From the NCBI RefSeq assembly GCF_030555055.1, contig NZ_JAMOAO010000001.1, positions 2,294,001-2,358,000 on the forward strand: 64,000 bases of DNA, written 5' to 3'. This DNA comes from Nocardiopsis sp. YSL2 (GTDB lineage: Bacteria; Actinomycetota; Actinomycetes; Streptosporangiales; Streptosporangiaceae). Shown here in pieces: positions 17,578-26,718 of the stretch. The translations under genes were made by a program, and so were the position numbers. The notes under the pieces were generated by a model. It saw only the letters and a program-made list of their open reading frames with translations. It ran no database searches and was not told the origin of the DNA. The number at the start of each line of letters is the position of its first letter. Position 1 is the stretch's first letter.

Positions 17578-18555
17578 ATGAAGGCCGTGATCACCGGCGG
17601 AGCCGGTTTCATCGGGTCGCACCTGTGCGACCACCTCGTCGCCCAAGGACACGAGGTCATCGTCCTGGACGACCTGTCGACCGGTTCACGGGAGAACGTG
17701 GCGCACTTGGAGGCCACACCGGGCTTCCGCTTCGTCCACGGCGACATCCTGGACGAGGACCTGGTCGACGACCTCGTCGCGCAGGCCGACACCGTCTACC
17801 ACCTCGCGGCGGCGGTCGGCGTCCACACCATCGTGGACAACCCGCTCAAGTCGCTGCGGACCAACCTGCACGGCACGGAGAACGTGGTGCAGGCCGCGGT
17901 CGCCCACGGCGTGCCGTACATGGTCGCCTCGACCAGTGAGGTCTACGGCAAGAACGACGCCGACGGCCTCACCGAGGACGCCGACCGGATCTACGGTTCA
18001 CCGACCAAGAGCCGGTGGTCGTACGCGGCGGCCAAGGGCCTGGACGAACTCGTGGCCTACGTGCACGGCGTCGAGTCCGGCGTGCCGTGCGTCATCACCC
18101 GCTTCTTCAACGTCGTCGGTCCGCGCCAGACCGGCCGCTACGGCATGGTCGTGCCCCGGTTCGTGGACCAGGCCCTGGCGGGCCGGCCGATCACGGTCTA
18201 CGGCACCGGCACGCAGCGCCGCTGCTTCGGCTCGGTGCACGACGTCATCCCGGCGCTGCCCCGGCTGATGGCGACGCCGGAGGCGTACAACCGCGCGGTC
18301 AACCTGGGAGGGCACGAGGAGGTCTCCATCAAGGGCCTGGCCGACCGCGTCGTGGAGCTCACCGGCTCCGCCAGCCCGATCACCTACGTCGACTACGAGC
18401 AGGCCTACGGGGAGGGCTACGAGGACATGCAGCGCCGCTACCCGGACACCTCGCTGGCCGCTCGGCTGATCGACTACCACCCCGTGCGCGACCTCAACGC
18501 GATCATCGGCTCGATCGTGGACCACCGGAGCGCCTCCGTCCCGCAGCCGGTGTAG
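17578..18555 (+). CDS. NAD-dependent epimerase/dehydratase (UDP-sugar epimerase-like)
   Basis: The 325-residue extended SDR has the NAD motif GGAGFIGSH (7-15), Thr119/Ser120 in ASTSEVYG and the catalytic pair Tyr149-x3-Lys153. RFFNVVGPRQTGRYGMVVPRF-like sugar-binding features follow (GPRQTGRYGMVVPRF). It resembles UDP-glucose 4-epimerases and related enzymes. It would supply or modify a nucleotide sugar for the WbqC/PIG-L/GT2 set. AGGGG-type ribosome site (GGAGGGG) lies 5 nt before the ATG. The precise sugar cannot be read from the sequence. Confidence 0.88.
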   Translation: MKAVITGGAGFIGSHLCDHLVAQGHEVIVLDDLSTGSRENVAHLEATPGFRFVHGDILDEDLVDDLVAQADTVYHLAAAVGVHTIVDNPLKSLRTNLHGTENVVQAAVAHGVPYMVASTSEVYGKNDADGLTEDADRIYGSPTKSRWSYAAAKGLDELVAYVHGVESGVPCVITRFFNVVGPRQTGRYGMVVPRFVDQALAGRPITVYGTGTQRRCFGSVHDVIPALPRLMATPEAYNRAVNLGGHEEVSIKGLADRVVELTGSASPITYVDYEQAYGEGYEDMQRRYPDTSLAARLIDYHPVRDLNAIIGSIVDHRSASVPQPV

Positions 18556-18757
18556 AGGCCCGACCCGCGGCCCCCGCGGCCCCCGCGGCGCCCGCCGCCC
18601 GGGGAGTCGCCGCAGCGTCGCACGCGGCCCGCGACGGCACAGCCGCCACGCACGGATCCAGGGCCGGGACCGCCCCCGCGCCGGCCACGAGGGCACCGGA
18701 CGGAGGAGTCGGACACCCGCTCCGCCGCACGGCCGCTTCACGGCGGCGCCGGCGGGA

Positions 18758-19129
18758 TCAGACGGCGAGGACCGTCGCCACGACGAGGACGACGCTGAGG
18801 ACGAGGACCGTCGCGCACACCGTGACCATCGCCCACGGCCTCGCCAGGTTCGGTGGCGGCAGTCCCGTCTCCGGGTCGTGTGTCCCGTGGCTGAACCGCC
18901 GCCACCGGCGCTGCACGTGGAGGGCGAGCAGGCCGGCCAGGACGAGCGACATCGACATCATGGTCGCCCGGACCGCGATGGAGGGCTCCGGGATGTGGGT
19001 CGCCTCTGGAACGAGTGATCCGCGCATGAAGAGTATCCCCACCAGCACCAGCAGGATCAGCGTCCGCTGCCATGACAACAGGGTGCGCTCGGGCTGGAGC
19101 CCGGGGTCCCGGTCGACGGGCCCGCTCAC
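18758..19129 (-). CDS. DUF202 small membrane protein
   Basis: The 123-residue protein has the DUF202 motif LQPERTLLSWQRT close to the N-terminus and three membrane helices (about 22-38, 53-71 and 97-121). Its GTG start overlaps the stop of the upstream DUF202 gene by 4 bp. The two paralogues probably form a heteromer in the membrane. Function unknown. Confidence 0.83.
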   Translation of the reverse strand: MSGPVDRDPGLQPERTLLSWQRTLILLVLVGILFMRGSLVPEATHIPEPSIAVRATMMSMSLVLAGLLALHVQRRWRRFSHGTHDPETGLPPPNLARPWAMVTVCATVLVLSVVLVVATVLAV

Positions 19130-19473
19130 AGGAGGTTACCCAGCAGGATCAGCACCACGATGGCGGCTACGGCCAGGGTGGTCACCACCGGCAGCAGGCT
19201 CAGCCGCAGGGGCTCGCCGCGGCTCATGATCCGCTGGACGCGGAACCAGCGCAGCGGGGCGTAGATCGTGATGACGCCCGCCAGGCCGGCCAGGACCAGG
19301 CCCACCGCGGTACGCGACCCGTCGGCCCATTCGAGGGGGAGCAGGTGCAGGACGGCGACGGCTCCGGCGAGGAGGGCCAGGGCGGTGCGGACCCAGGCCA
19401 GGAAGGTGCGCTCGTTGGCCAGGGTGAACCGGTAGTCGACGCCGTCGCCGCTGTCAGGGGTGTCGGAAGCCAT
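19126..19473 (-). CDS. DUF202 (YidH-like) membrane protein
   Basis: The 115-residue protein has FTLANERTFLAWVRTALALL at about 16-35, the hallmark of YidH/DUF202, and three helices. It is the first gene of a two-gene operon with the other DUF202 protein. Paired yidH/yidG-like genes are common; no function is known. Confidence 0.85.
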   Translation of the reverse strand: MASDTPDSGDGVDYRFTLANERTFLAWVRTALALLAGAVAVLHLLPLEWADGSRTAVGLVLAGLAGVITIYAPLRWFRVQRIMSRGEPLRLSLLPVVTTLAVAAIVVLILLGNLL

Positions 19474-19755
19474 CCGTACCCCCCATCACGTCGTGGTTTT
19501 CGGGCTTTCGGCCCGCGCGGTGTCGGTCACTGGCCACAATGAACTCGTGCCCCTCGTCACGACACTAGTCTCACATGCTCTTTCCTCCCAAACAGGTCAA
19601 CACCACGTGTTAGGTAGGAAACCGCCCCACTGGGCGGGTCCACGAGCCCCGGCAAGCATGTGGAACAAATGAGCGGGCACGACCGCTGTAGCACTGACAG
19701 AGATGGCAGTTGGCCACCGGTCGACACCAGACGACGAAGAGATTCAGGAGACCAC

Positions 19756-20136
19756 GTGCCCACCGTCGAACTCACCAAGGACAACTTCGCCGAGACGCTG
19801 AAGGACAACGACTTCGTCCTCATCGACTTCTGGGCGGACTGGTGCGGGCCCTGCCGTCAGTTCGCCCCCGTGTTCGAGAAGTCCGCGGAGCAGCACACCG
19901 ACATCGTTCACGCCAAGGTGGACACCGAGGCGCAGCGCGAGCTCGCCTTCGAGTTCAAGATCCAGTCCATCCCCACGCTGATGATCGTGCGCGACCGCAC
20001 CGTCATCTACAACGAGCCGGGCGCCCTGCCCTCCGACGCTCTGGAGAGCCTGATCACCCAGGCCAAGGAGCTGGACATGGACGAGGTGCGCAGCAAGCTC
20101 GCCGAGCAGGGGGACCAGGCCACGGAGCAGAGCTAG
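19756..20136 (+). CDS. Thioredoxin
   Basis: The 126-residue protein contains the redox motif WCGPC (in FWADWCGPCRQF) and the cis-proline region SIPTLMIV. It should reduce disulfides in the cytosol. The GTG at 19756 has CAGGAG 5 nt upstream and gives the normal thioredoxin N-terminus (PTVELTKDNF). A C-terminal extension of about 15 polar residues is slightly longer than the family standard. No thioredoxin reductase is nearby. Confidence 0.92.
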   Translation: MPTVELTKDNFAETLKDNDFVLIDFWADWCGPCRQFAPVFEKSAEQHTDIVHAKVDTEAQRELAFEFKIQSIPTLMIVRDRTVIYNEPGALPSDALESLITQAKELDMDEVRSKLAEQGDQATEQS

Positions 20137-20571
20137 AGCGGGCCGCCGAGCCGCCCCGCGACGGGTGGGGGACGCCCGTCCCCCGCCACCGCCCCGGCGG
20201 GCACGCACAGGCGTGCCCACCGGGGCGTCGTCGTACCCGGGCCGGGTCCGGGGGAGGCGGCTGTCCGCCACCGGCGGACACGTGGTCGCACGACGCCGGA
20301 CGCCCCCGGCCCGAGGGTCGGCGCGGCGGGCGCGTGCCGGGCGGCCGGCCCGCCCCACCACGGTCGATCCCGCGCCCTGCCACCTGGTCACATGACGAAA
20401 GCCGGACGAAACGCGAGCGCGGCACATCCGAGTTCACCGCCCACGTTCATCCGGGCCACGAGGTTCGTTCACCTTCTCTTCATTCCGGCATATTTGCATG
20501 GGTTCGACCGCGCTCCGCGGGTGACGCCCATCGGCGACCGCACCAGCACCGTCCGACCCGGAAGTGGCCCC
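20137..20571. other. Intergenic region between thioredoxin and pstB: hairpin and control sites
   Basis: About 435 bp without a gene. A long GC hairpin (20191-20206 paired with 20211-20226, one G-T pair, loop ACAG) probably ends the thioredoxin transcript, although no T-run follows. The right half (20432-20488) holds PHO-box-like repeats listed separately. Confidence 0.6.
20432..20488 (+). promoter_or_regulatory. Candidate PHO box upstream of pstB
   Basis: GTTCACC (20467) and CTTCATT (20478) are spaced exactly 11 bp, the direct-repeat arrangement of Streptomyces PhoP sites (consensus close to GTTCACC). A second pair, GTTCACC (20432) and GTTCATC (20445), lies just upstream at 13-bp spacing. 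The sites precede the pstB start by 84-140 bp. Confidence 0.65.
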
Positions 20572-21444
20572 ATGTCTGTCAGCAACACCGCCTCTCCCCG
20601 CGACACCGCGTCCGGCCGTGGCACCGCCCCCGACACGATCCGCTACAACCGCGAGGTGCCGGGTCTGGACGACCCCGTCTTCGACATCTCCGACCTGTCG
20701 ATCTTCTACGGCGACAACAAGGCCGTGCGCGACGTGGAGATGAAGGTCGGCCCGCGCCAGATCACCGCGATGATCGGGCCGTCCGGTTGCGGCAAGAGCA
20801 CCGTCCTGCGCACCCTCAACCGGATGAACGACCTCATCCCCGGAGCGCGGATCGAGGGCAAGGTCCAGTACCACGGCGAGGACCTGTACGCCCCCGAGGT
20901 GGACCCCATCGAGGTCCGGCGCCGGATCGGCATGGTCTTCCAGAAGCCGAACCCCTTCCCCAAGTCCATCTACGACAACATCGCCTACGGCCCGCGGATC
21001 AACGGCATGCGCGGGAACATGGACGACCTTGTCGAGGAGACCCTGACCAAGGCCGCCCTGTGGGACGAGGTCAAGGACAAGCTCAAGGACAGCGCGTTCG
21101 CCCTCTCCGGCGGCCAGCAGCAGCGCCTGTGCATCGCTCGCACGATCGCGGTGAACCCCGAGGTCATCCTGATGGACGAGCCCTGCTCGGCGCTCGACCC
21201 CATCGCGACCCTCAAGATCGAGGATCTGATGTACGAGCTGGCCAGCGACTACACCATCGTCATCGTCACCCACAACATGCAGCAGGCCGCACGCGTGTCC
21301 GACCGCACGGCGTTCTTCACGGCGGGTGTCGACGACGCCGGCGACCGCTACGGCAGCCTGGTGGAGTTCGACGAGACGGCGACGATCTTCAGCAAGCCGG
21401 CGGACCAGCGCACGGAGGACTACATCTCGGGCCGCTTCGGCTGA
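20572..21444 (+). CDS. pstB: Phosphate ABC transporter ATPase PstB
   Basis: The 290-residue ATPase carries Walker [10 protein letters not shown] (69-77), the PstB-typical [14 protein letters not shown], signature LSGGQQQR and Walker B VILMDEP. It powers high-affinity phosphate import with PstC and PstA. The ATG at 20572 is preceded by GGAAG at good spacing; earlier in-frame starts run through the PHO-box region and are unlikely. Here pstB comes first and is separated from pstSCA by a regulator gene, the reverse of the usual pstSCAB order. Confidence 0.93.
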   Translation: MSVSNTASPRDTASGRGTAPDTIRYNREVPGLDDPVFDISDLSIFYGDNKAVRDVEMKVGPRQITAMIGPSGCGKSTVLRTLNRMNDLIPGARIEGKVQYHGEDLYAPEVDPIEVRRRIGMVFQKPNPFPKSIYDNIAYGPRINGMRGNMDDLVEETLTKAALWDEVKDKLKDSAFALSGGQQQRLCIARTIAVNPEVILMDEPCSALDPIATLKIEDLMYELASDYTIVIVTHNMQQAARVSDRTAFFTAGVDDAGDRYGSLVEFDETATIFSKPADQRTEDYISGRFG

Positions 21445-21492
21445 TCGGTTCGACGGCCTCCCCCTCCCGCCCTCTCGACGAAGTGGACCGCC

Positions 21493-22302
21493 ATGCCAGC
21501 GCTCACCTCCTCCGCCGCCGTCCCGCAGCCCGCAGGCTCACCGGACGGCGAGGAGCGGACGGAGCGGGCGCCGCGCCCGGAGCGCTCCGACGGACCGCTC
21601 CGGGTCCTGCTGGTGGAGCCCGAATCGGAACAGTCCCATCAGCTGGTGCTGTCGCTGAGCGGCCACGACGTGGACATCACCGTGTGCGTCGACGGCGCGG
21701 AGGCACTGCTGCGGGTGGGCCAGCTCAGACCGGACACGCTGGTCACCAGCGCGGCTCCGCCCGAGGTGGACCTGGAGACACTGGTGCGGGTGACACGGCG
21801 GGCCACCGACATCCCGATCCTCATCGGGGTGGGCCCCGGCGACTCGCAGCGCGCGGTGCGGGCACTGGCGGCCGGTGCGACGGCGTGCGTGAGCCGCCCG
21901 TACAGGATCCCCGAACTCGCCGCGCTGCTCCGCGGTTCCCTGCCCGGCGGCGACGGACACCACCCGGAGGGCGTGCCGGGCGGAGGTCCGCTCGCGCTGC
22001 GCTCGGGGGCGCTGGAGCTCGACGCGCTGGGGCACCGGCTCTTCGTCGACGGCTCACCGGTCAACCTCGCCCTGCGGGAGTTCGGGATCATGGACTTCCT
22101 GCTCCGCAACAACGGGCGGGTGGTGAGCCGGGAGGAGTTGTGGACCGAGGTCTGGCACAAACCGCTGCCACCGGTGAACAACACGATCGCGGTACACATC
22201 CGCCGCCTGCGCCACAAGCTCGGTGATTCCGAGGCGCAACCGCGGTTCATCCACACGGTGCGCGGAATCGGTTACCGGTTGGACACCGGAAACGGGGTCT
22301 GA
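21493..22302 (+). CDS. Winged-helix (OmpR/PhoB-type) regulator with degenerate receiver domain
   Basis: The 269-residue protein has an N-terminal extension, a receiver-like domain (about 36-150) and an OmpR-type winged helix (about 165-265: LREFGIMDFLLRNNGRVVSR, VHIRRLRHKLGD, HTVRGIGYRL). In the receiver, the phospho-acceptor Asp is replaced by Ser86 (PDTLVTSAAP) and the conserved Lys by Arg135 (SRPYR). The acidic pair is reduced to VEPE. It probably works without phosphorylation. Its place between pstB and pstS suggests it controls phosphate genes. No sensor kinase is next to it. Confidence 0.87.
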   Translation: MPALTSSAAVPQPAGSPDGEERTERAPRPERSDGPLRVLLVEPESEQSHQLVLSLSGHDVDITVCVDGAEALLRVGQLRPDTLVTSAAPPEVDLETLVRVTRRATDIPILIGVGPGDSQRAVRALAAGATACVSRPYRIPELAALLRGSLPGGDGHHPEGVPGGGPLALRSGALELDALGHRLFVDGSPVNLALREFGIMDFLLRNNGRVVSREELWTEVWHKPLPPVNNTIAVHIRRLRHKLGDSEAQPRFIHTVRGIGYRLDTGNGV

Positions 22303-22680
22303 CCGTATGCGGGGCTCCATGAATGGACGTCCAGGGTCGCACGGCGAGAGCCGTGTGGCCCATTGTTCATGTTGGCGTCATTATCACCGGAATGCCCACG
22401 CCATGGTGAACTGACCGGTAATCGAGAATGTCACCGAGATCGCGCTGCCGCGACCCCTGACGAGCTTACACAGCGTCACAGCCACACAACATGACGAAGA
22501 GTGACGATCGATAACTCACGTGACACACGCGCACGTTATCGAATGGTTACCGCGATTCACTCTCCATTCACCTTGCTTCCACTGATTCGCCTTCATTTCG
22601 ATGACACCACGACTTTCGACGCGCATACCGTCGTTTTACGTCAGCCCCGACAGTGGTGATTCAACGAGGAGAACTTCGAC
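22303..22680 (+). promoter_or_regulatory. pstS control region with PHO-box-like repeats
   Basis: A 378-bp gene-free stretch, less GC-rich than its neighbours. GTTATCG (22535) and GTTACCG (22546) are 11 bp apart, and ATTCACT (22555) and ATTCACC (22566) are also 11 bp apart, forming a four-unit PhoP-like site at 22535-22572. The pstS start is about 110 bp downstream, leaving room for a leader. Several GTCAC/GTGAC repeats lie further upstream (22430-22530). Confidence 0.6.
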
Positions 22681-23871
22681 ATGCGCAACGGGCGTTCCAA
22701 GCTCGCCGTTCTGGCGGCCATCCCCCTGCTCGCGGCGGCGTGCAGCAGCGGCGGCGACACCGCCGGCACCGACAGTGAGGGCGGCGAACTCAGCGGCACC
22801 CTGACCGGTGCCGGAGCCAGCTTCCCCGATCCCCTCTTCCAGGACTGGATCTACACCTACAACGACGTGCAGCCCGGCGTCGAGGTCAACTACCAGAGCG
22901 TCGGCTCCGGTGCCGGCGTCGAGCAGTTCCTCGAGGAGACGGTCGACTTCGGTTCCTCCGAAGAGCCGCTGAGCGAGGAGGAGCTGCAGGCCGCGCTCGA
23001 CACCCGTGGCTGCGAGGCCGTGCAGTTCCCGGTCGTGTTCGGCTCCGTGGTCGTCGCCTTCGACAACCCCGACCTCGACGGCCTGGTCCTGGACGCCGAG
23101 GCCGTGGCCGGAATCTTCGCCGGTCGGATCACCTCCTTCGACGACCCGGCGATCGCCGACCTCAACCCCGACATGGACCTGCCGGACGACGAGATCGTCC
23201 CGGTGCACCGCTCGGACGGCTCGGGTACCACCAAGGTCTTCACGCACTACCTGTCCACCGAGGTCGACTGGTGGGCCGAGGAGTTCGGCGCCGACAAGGA
23301 GATCCAGTGGGCTGACGGCCTGGTCGGCGGCCAGCAGAACGACGGCGTGGCCCAGGGCATCACTCAGAACCCGGGCGGCGTGGGCTACGTCAACCAGTCC
23401 TTCGCGATGGAGGCCGGCCTGTCCACCGCCTCGATCGTCAACGAGGACGGCAACGCGATCGAGCCGACCCTGGAGGCCACCACCATCGCCTCCGAAGAGG
23501 CGGAGATCCCGGACAACTTCCAGTTCACGATCGACAACATCGGCGGTGAGGGCTACCCGATCGCGGGCAGCAACTTCATCTTCACCTACACCTGCGGCTA
23601 CGAGGCCGCCACGGCCGACATGATCACCGACTTCTGGACCTGGGCGATGACCGACGAGGCCGCCGACGAGCTGGCCCTGGACCTCGGCTACGCCCCGCTG
23701 GGCGACAGCCTCAAGGAGCGCGTGCTCGAGGCCGTCGAGCTGACCAACGCCGAGAACGGCGGTCTCCCCGGCGACCCCGGCTCCGCCGCCGAGGGTGACG
23801 CCGGTGCCGAGGACGAGGAGGCCGAGGGCGACGCCGCCGAGGCCACCGACGCCGAGGCCGACGAGGAGTAA
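22681..23871 (+). CDS. pstS: Phosphate-binding lipoprotein PstS
   Basis: The 396-residue protein has a lipoprotein signal with lipobox LAAAC (Cys21). Phosphate-site motifs include GAGASFPDPLFQDW, YQSVGSGAGVEQF and the SDGSGTT loop. It captures phosphate outside the membrane and passes it to PstCA. The last 35 or so residues are an Ala/Glu/Asp-rich acidic tail beyond the PstS fold. AACGAGGAG lies just before the start. Confidence 0.94.
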   Translation: MRNGRSKLAVLAAIPLLAAACSSGGDTAGTDSEGGELSGTLTGAGASFPDPLFQDWIYTYNDVQPGVEVNYQSVGSGAGVEQFLEETVDFGSSEEPLSEEELQAALDTRGCEAVQFPVVFGSVVVAFDNPDLDGLVLDAEAVAGIFAGRITSFDDPAIADLNPDMDLPDDEIVPVHRSDGSGTTKVFTHYLSTEVDWWAEEFGADKEIQWADGLVGGQQNDGVAQGITQNPGGVGYVNQSFAMEAGLSTASIVNEDGNAIEPTLEATTIASEEAEIPDNFQFTIDNIGGEGYPIAGSNFIFTYTCGYEAATADMITDFWTWAMTDEAADELALDLGYAPLGDSLKERVLEAVELTNAENGGLPGDPGSAAEGDAGAEDEEAEGDAAEATDAEADEE

Positions 23872-23981
23872 CCCCTTCGGGCGGGCGGGTCGGCGCGCGA
23901 CCCGCCCGCCCCTTCCGCCGCCCCGGAGTGACGGGGCGGCACTGGTCTGCACTCCCCCCGAAAGCCACAGAGGAGAAGCCC

Positions 23982-24989
23982 ATGTCCACCGAGGCCCCCG
24001 AGACGCCTCCGGCCCGTGAGGACTCACGACGGGGGACACTGACGGCCGGCAGAGGACGTCTCGCCGACCCGATCTTCAAGTGGGTCGTCACCGCCTGCGG
24101 CACGCTCGTGCTGGTCATCCTCGCCCTGATGGTGTTCCGGACCGTCTCCGAGGCCTGGCCGGTCTTCGTCAAGGAGGGCTTCTTCGGCTTCCTGATCGGC
24201 GACGTGTGGGACGCGGGCGGCTCGCGGACGGAGATCACCGGCACCTACGGTGCCTGGCCCTTCATCTACGGCACCCTGGTCACGGCCGTCATCGCCATCG
24301 CCATCGCGCTGCCGCTGGCGATCATGGTCGCCGTCTACCTCACCCACCTGGCTCCGCGCCGTCTGGCCAAGCCGCTCTCCTACACGGTGGAGCTGCTGGC
24401 CGCGGTGCCGAGCGTCATCTTCGGCCTCTGGGGCCTGCACTGGTTCCTGCCGAACGTGCTCCGCCCCTTCTTCGAGTTCCTCGAAGGCGCGCTGGGATGG
24501 TTCTTCCTGTTCGAGGGCCCGGTCCGGGGGGTCGGCTACCTGCCCGCCGGGATCGTCCTGGCCATCATGATCCTGCCGATCATGACCGCGATCATCCGCG
24601 AGGTGGTCGCCGTCCAGCCCCTCGAACAGCAGATGGCGGCCTACGCCCTGGGCTCGACCCGGTGGGAGGTCGTCTCGAAGGTGGTCCTGCCGTCCAGCTT
24701 CTCCGGGATCGTGGCCGCCTCCATGCTGGGGCTGGGCCGCGCGCTGGGCGAGACCATCGCCGTTCTGATGCTGATCGGCGGCTCCCAGTCCTGGGGCGCC
24801 AGCCTCTTCGGCACGGGCAGCAGCATGGCCTCGCACATCGCCGCGACGTTCGGCGAGGCCTCCCCGGAGGGCCGGACCGGGCTGATGGCGATCGGTGTCG
24901 CCCTGTTCCTGGTCACGATGATCGTCAACATCCTCGCCCGCGTGATCGTGTGGCGCCTGGGACAGCACACGGGAGACGCCGCCGTATGA
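23982..24989 (+). CDS. pstC: Phosphate ABC transporter permease PstC
   Basis: The 335-residue protein has six membrane helices with the MetI-like permease loop (ALGSTRWEVVSKVVLPSSFS). The ATG at 23982 follows AGAGGAG; longer frames start in the intergenic region. It pairs with PstA to form the phosphate channel. The gene overlaps pstA by 4 bp. Confidence 0.94.
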   Translation: MSTEAPETPPAREDSRRGTLTAGRGRLADPIFKWVVTACGTLVLVILALMVFRTVSEAWPVFVKEGFFGFLIGDVWDAGGSRTEITGTYGAWPFIYGTLVTAVIAIAIALPLAIMVAVYLTHLAPRRLAKPLSYTVELLAAVPSVIFGLWGLHWFLPNVLRPFFEFLEGALGWFFLFEGPVRGVGYLPAGIVLAIMILPIMTAIIREVVAVQPLEQQMAAYALGSTRWEVVSKVVLPSSFSGIVAASMLGLGRALGETIAVLMLIGGSQSWGASLFGTGSSMASHIAATFGEASPEGRTGLMAIGVALFLVTMIVNILARVIVWRLGQHTGDAAV

Positions 24990-25909
24990 GCACCACGACC
25001 ACCACTCCTCCGACGCCCCCCGCCCCCTCCGAGCACACGCCGCTGAGCGTGCGCAGCCGCGGCGCCGGCACGCGCCGCCTCAAGGACCGCGCGTCCACCG
25101 TCGTCCTGACGGCCGCGATGGTCATCGCGATGATCCCGCTGGTCCTCATCATCTTCGAGGTGACCCGGCGCGGCATCGGGGTCGTCGACCTGGACTTCAT
25201 CACCCAGAGGGAGCCCCCGCCCCGCCGCGAGGGCGGCGGCTACGTGGCCGGTTTCGTCGGCACGCTCTACATCATGGCGCTGGCCGTCCTGATGTCGATC
25301 CCGTTCGGCATCGCCACGGCCGTCTACATCGTGGAGTACGGGCCGAACCGGCTGACCGCGGTGATCCGCTTCTTCACGGACGTCATGACGGGTATCCCGT
25401 CGATCTTCGTGGGCCTGTTCGTCTACGGCCTGCTCGTGGTCGGCTGGGGCGGCCTGGGCTTCGGTACCTTCGTGGGCGCCGTGGCGATCGCCGTGATGAT
25501 GCTGCCCATCGTGACCAGGTCGGCGGAGGAGATGCTTCGGCTCGTGCCGCAGGAGATCCGCAACGCCAGTTACGGCCTGGGCGCCCGCAAGTGGCAGACC
25601 ATCGTGCACACGGTCCTGCCCGCCGCCGGCCCCGGCCTGGCCACCGGTTCGATGCTCGCGGTCGCGCGCGGGATCGGTGAGACGGCGCCGCTGATGCTCA
25701 CCGCGTTCGGTTCGGGTCTGATCGTGACCGCGTTCCAGGGCAGTGCCCAGGGCGCCGTGCCCCTTCAGCTGTACCGGGGCGCCTCCCAGCCGTTCGAGGC
25801 CGGGATCGACCGCGCCTGGGGCGCGGCGCTGTGCCTGTTCGCCCTGGTGCTGCTGTTCACCGTGGTCGCCCGCTGGATCGGTTCCCGGGGCGCCTCGCGC
25901 ACCAGCTGA
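24986..25909 (+). CDS. pstA: Phosphate ABC transporter permease PstA
   Basis: The 307-residue protein has a proline-rich cytosolic N-terminus, six helices and the permease loop YGLGARKWQTIVHTVLPAA. It starts at ATGA overlapping the pstC stop. It is the last gene of pstSCA; the ATPase is supplied by pstB upstream of the regulator gene. Confidence 0.94.
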   Translation: MSTTTTTPPTPPAPSEHTPLSVRSRGAGTRRLKDRASTVVLTAAMVIAMIPLVLIIFEVTRRGIGVVDLDFITQREPPPRREGGGYVAGFVGTLYIMALAVLMSIPFGIATAVYIVEYGPNRLTAVIRFFTDVMTGIPSIFVGLFVYGLLVVGWGGLGFGTFVGAVAIAVMMLPIVTRSAEEMLRLVPQEIRNASYGLGARKWQTIVHTVLPAAGPGLATGSMLAVARGIGETAPLMLTAFGSGLIVTAFQGSAQGAVPLQLYRGASQPFEAGIDRAWGAALCLFALVLLFTVVARWIGSRGASRTS

Positions 25910-26051
25910 CCGCCCGCTCAGACCGCGCGGGGTCGCGGGCCGGGACCTCCCGGCGCGCGGCCCCGTCGCCGTCCCCGCTCCCGCCTTCCGTGCACGCAGT
26001 GTCCGCCGATAGCCTGGCCCATCCCAGCCCTCCACCGGAAAGCGTGACCCC

Positions 26052-26270
26052 ATGACCGAGACCTCCCAGTACGCCGCCACGTTCTCCCTCGTCGACTCCG
26101 ACGGCGACGGGCGCATCTCGGCCGGGGAGCTCGCCGAGCTCATGCGCAGGCTCGGGGACGAGTGCACCGAGGAGCGGGCCGCGGAGGCCGTCCGCGCGAT
26201 GGACGGCGACCACGACGACCTGATCTCGCTGGCGGAGTTCGCCGCCTACATGTCCCAGAACCAGGGCTGA
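26052..26270 (+). CDS. Small EF-hand calcium-binding protein (copy 1)
   Basis: The 72-residue protein has two EF-hand loops, DSDGDGRISAGE and DGDHDDLISLAE, separated by a helical linker: a calmodulin-half-like unit. The first loop is canonical; the second has Asp/His changes that may weaken Ca binding. No signal peptide, so probably a cytosolic Ca buffer or sensor. It resembles the protein encoded 90 bp downstream. Confidence 0.87.
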   Translation: MTETSQYAATFSLVDSDGDGRISAGELAELMRRLGDECTEERAAEAVRAMDGDHDDLISLAEFAAYMSQNQG

Positions 26271-26360
26271 CCCGCCGCGGCCGCGATCACCTCCGCTTCC
26301 GCCGCGCGTCCCCGGTAATCTGGTCCCCGACCACGCCCCTCACACCTGAGACGTAGGCAG

Positions 26361-26570
26361 ATGCCCGACACCACCGAGTACGAAGCGACCTTCGCGTTCG
26401 TCGACGCCGACAGCGACGGCCTCATCTCCGCCCAGGAGTACGCCGACCTCATGCACCGCCTGGGCGACAGCTGCACCGAGGCCCAGGCGCTCGCCGCGAT
26501 CGAGGCCATGGACCAGGACGGCGACGGCCTGATCACCCTGGACGAGTTCGTCCAGTACATGTCCGCGTGA
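26361..26570 (+). CDS. Small EF-hand calcium-binding protein (copy 2)
   Basis: The 69-residue paralogue of the upstream gene has EF loops DADSDGLISAQE and DQDGDGLITLDE, both with the expected liganding positions. The two genes share layout and an upstream TAGCCTGG/TAATCTGG box 45-60 bp before their starts (near 26009 and 26321), suggesting separate, similar promoters after a tandem duplication. Confidence 0.87.
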   Translation: MPDTTEYEATFAFVDADSDGLISAQEYADLMHRLGDSCTEAQALAAIEAMDQDGDGLITLDEFVQYMSA

Positions 26571-26718
26571 GCCCGGGCGACGGCCCCTCCACCCGGTGAC
26601 GTGTCGCCGCCACGGCCTCAGCCGAGCCGTTCGGCCGGACCGACGATGACGCCCTCGGGACCCCGGACGCAACGGAGTGGGCGGCCGTCGATCGAAGCCG
26701 GGGGTCTCCGCGGCCGGT

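Noticed and set aside
18556..18757. Possible extra gene after the epimerase
   Set aside because: The 200 bp are GC-rich low-complexity sequence with no start plus ribosome site and no recognisable product.
19640..19755. SigR-type promoter before thioredoxin
   Set aside because: A GGAAC-like -35 is present near 19660 but no GTT lies at the expected distance.
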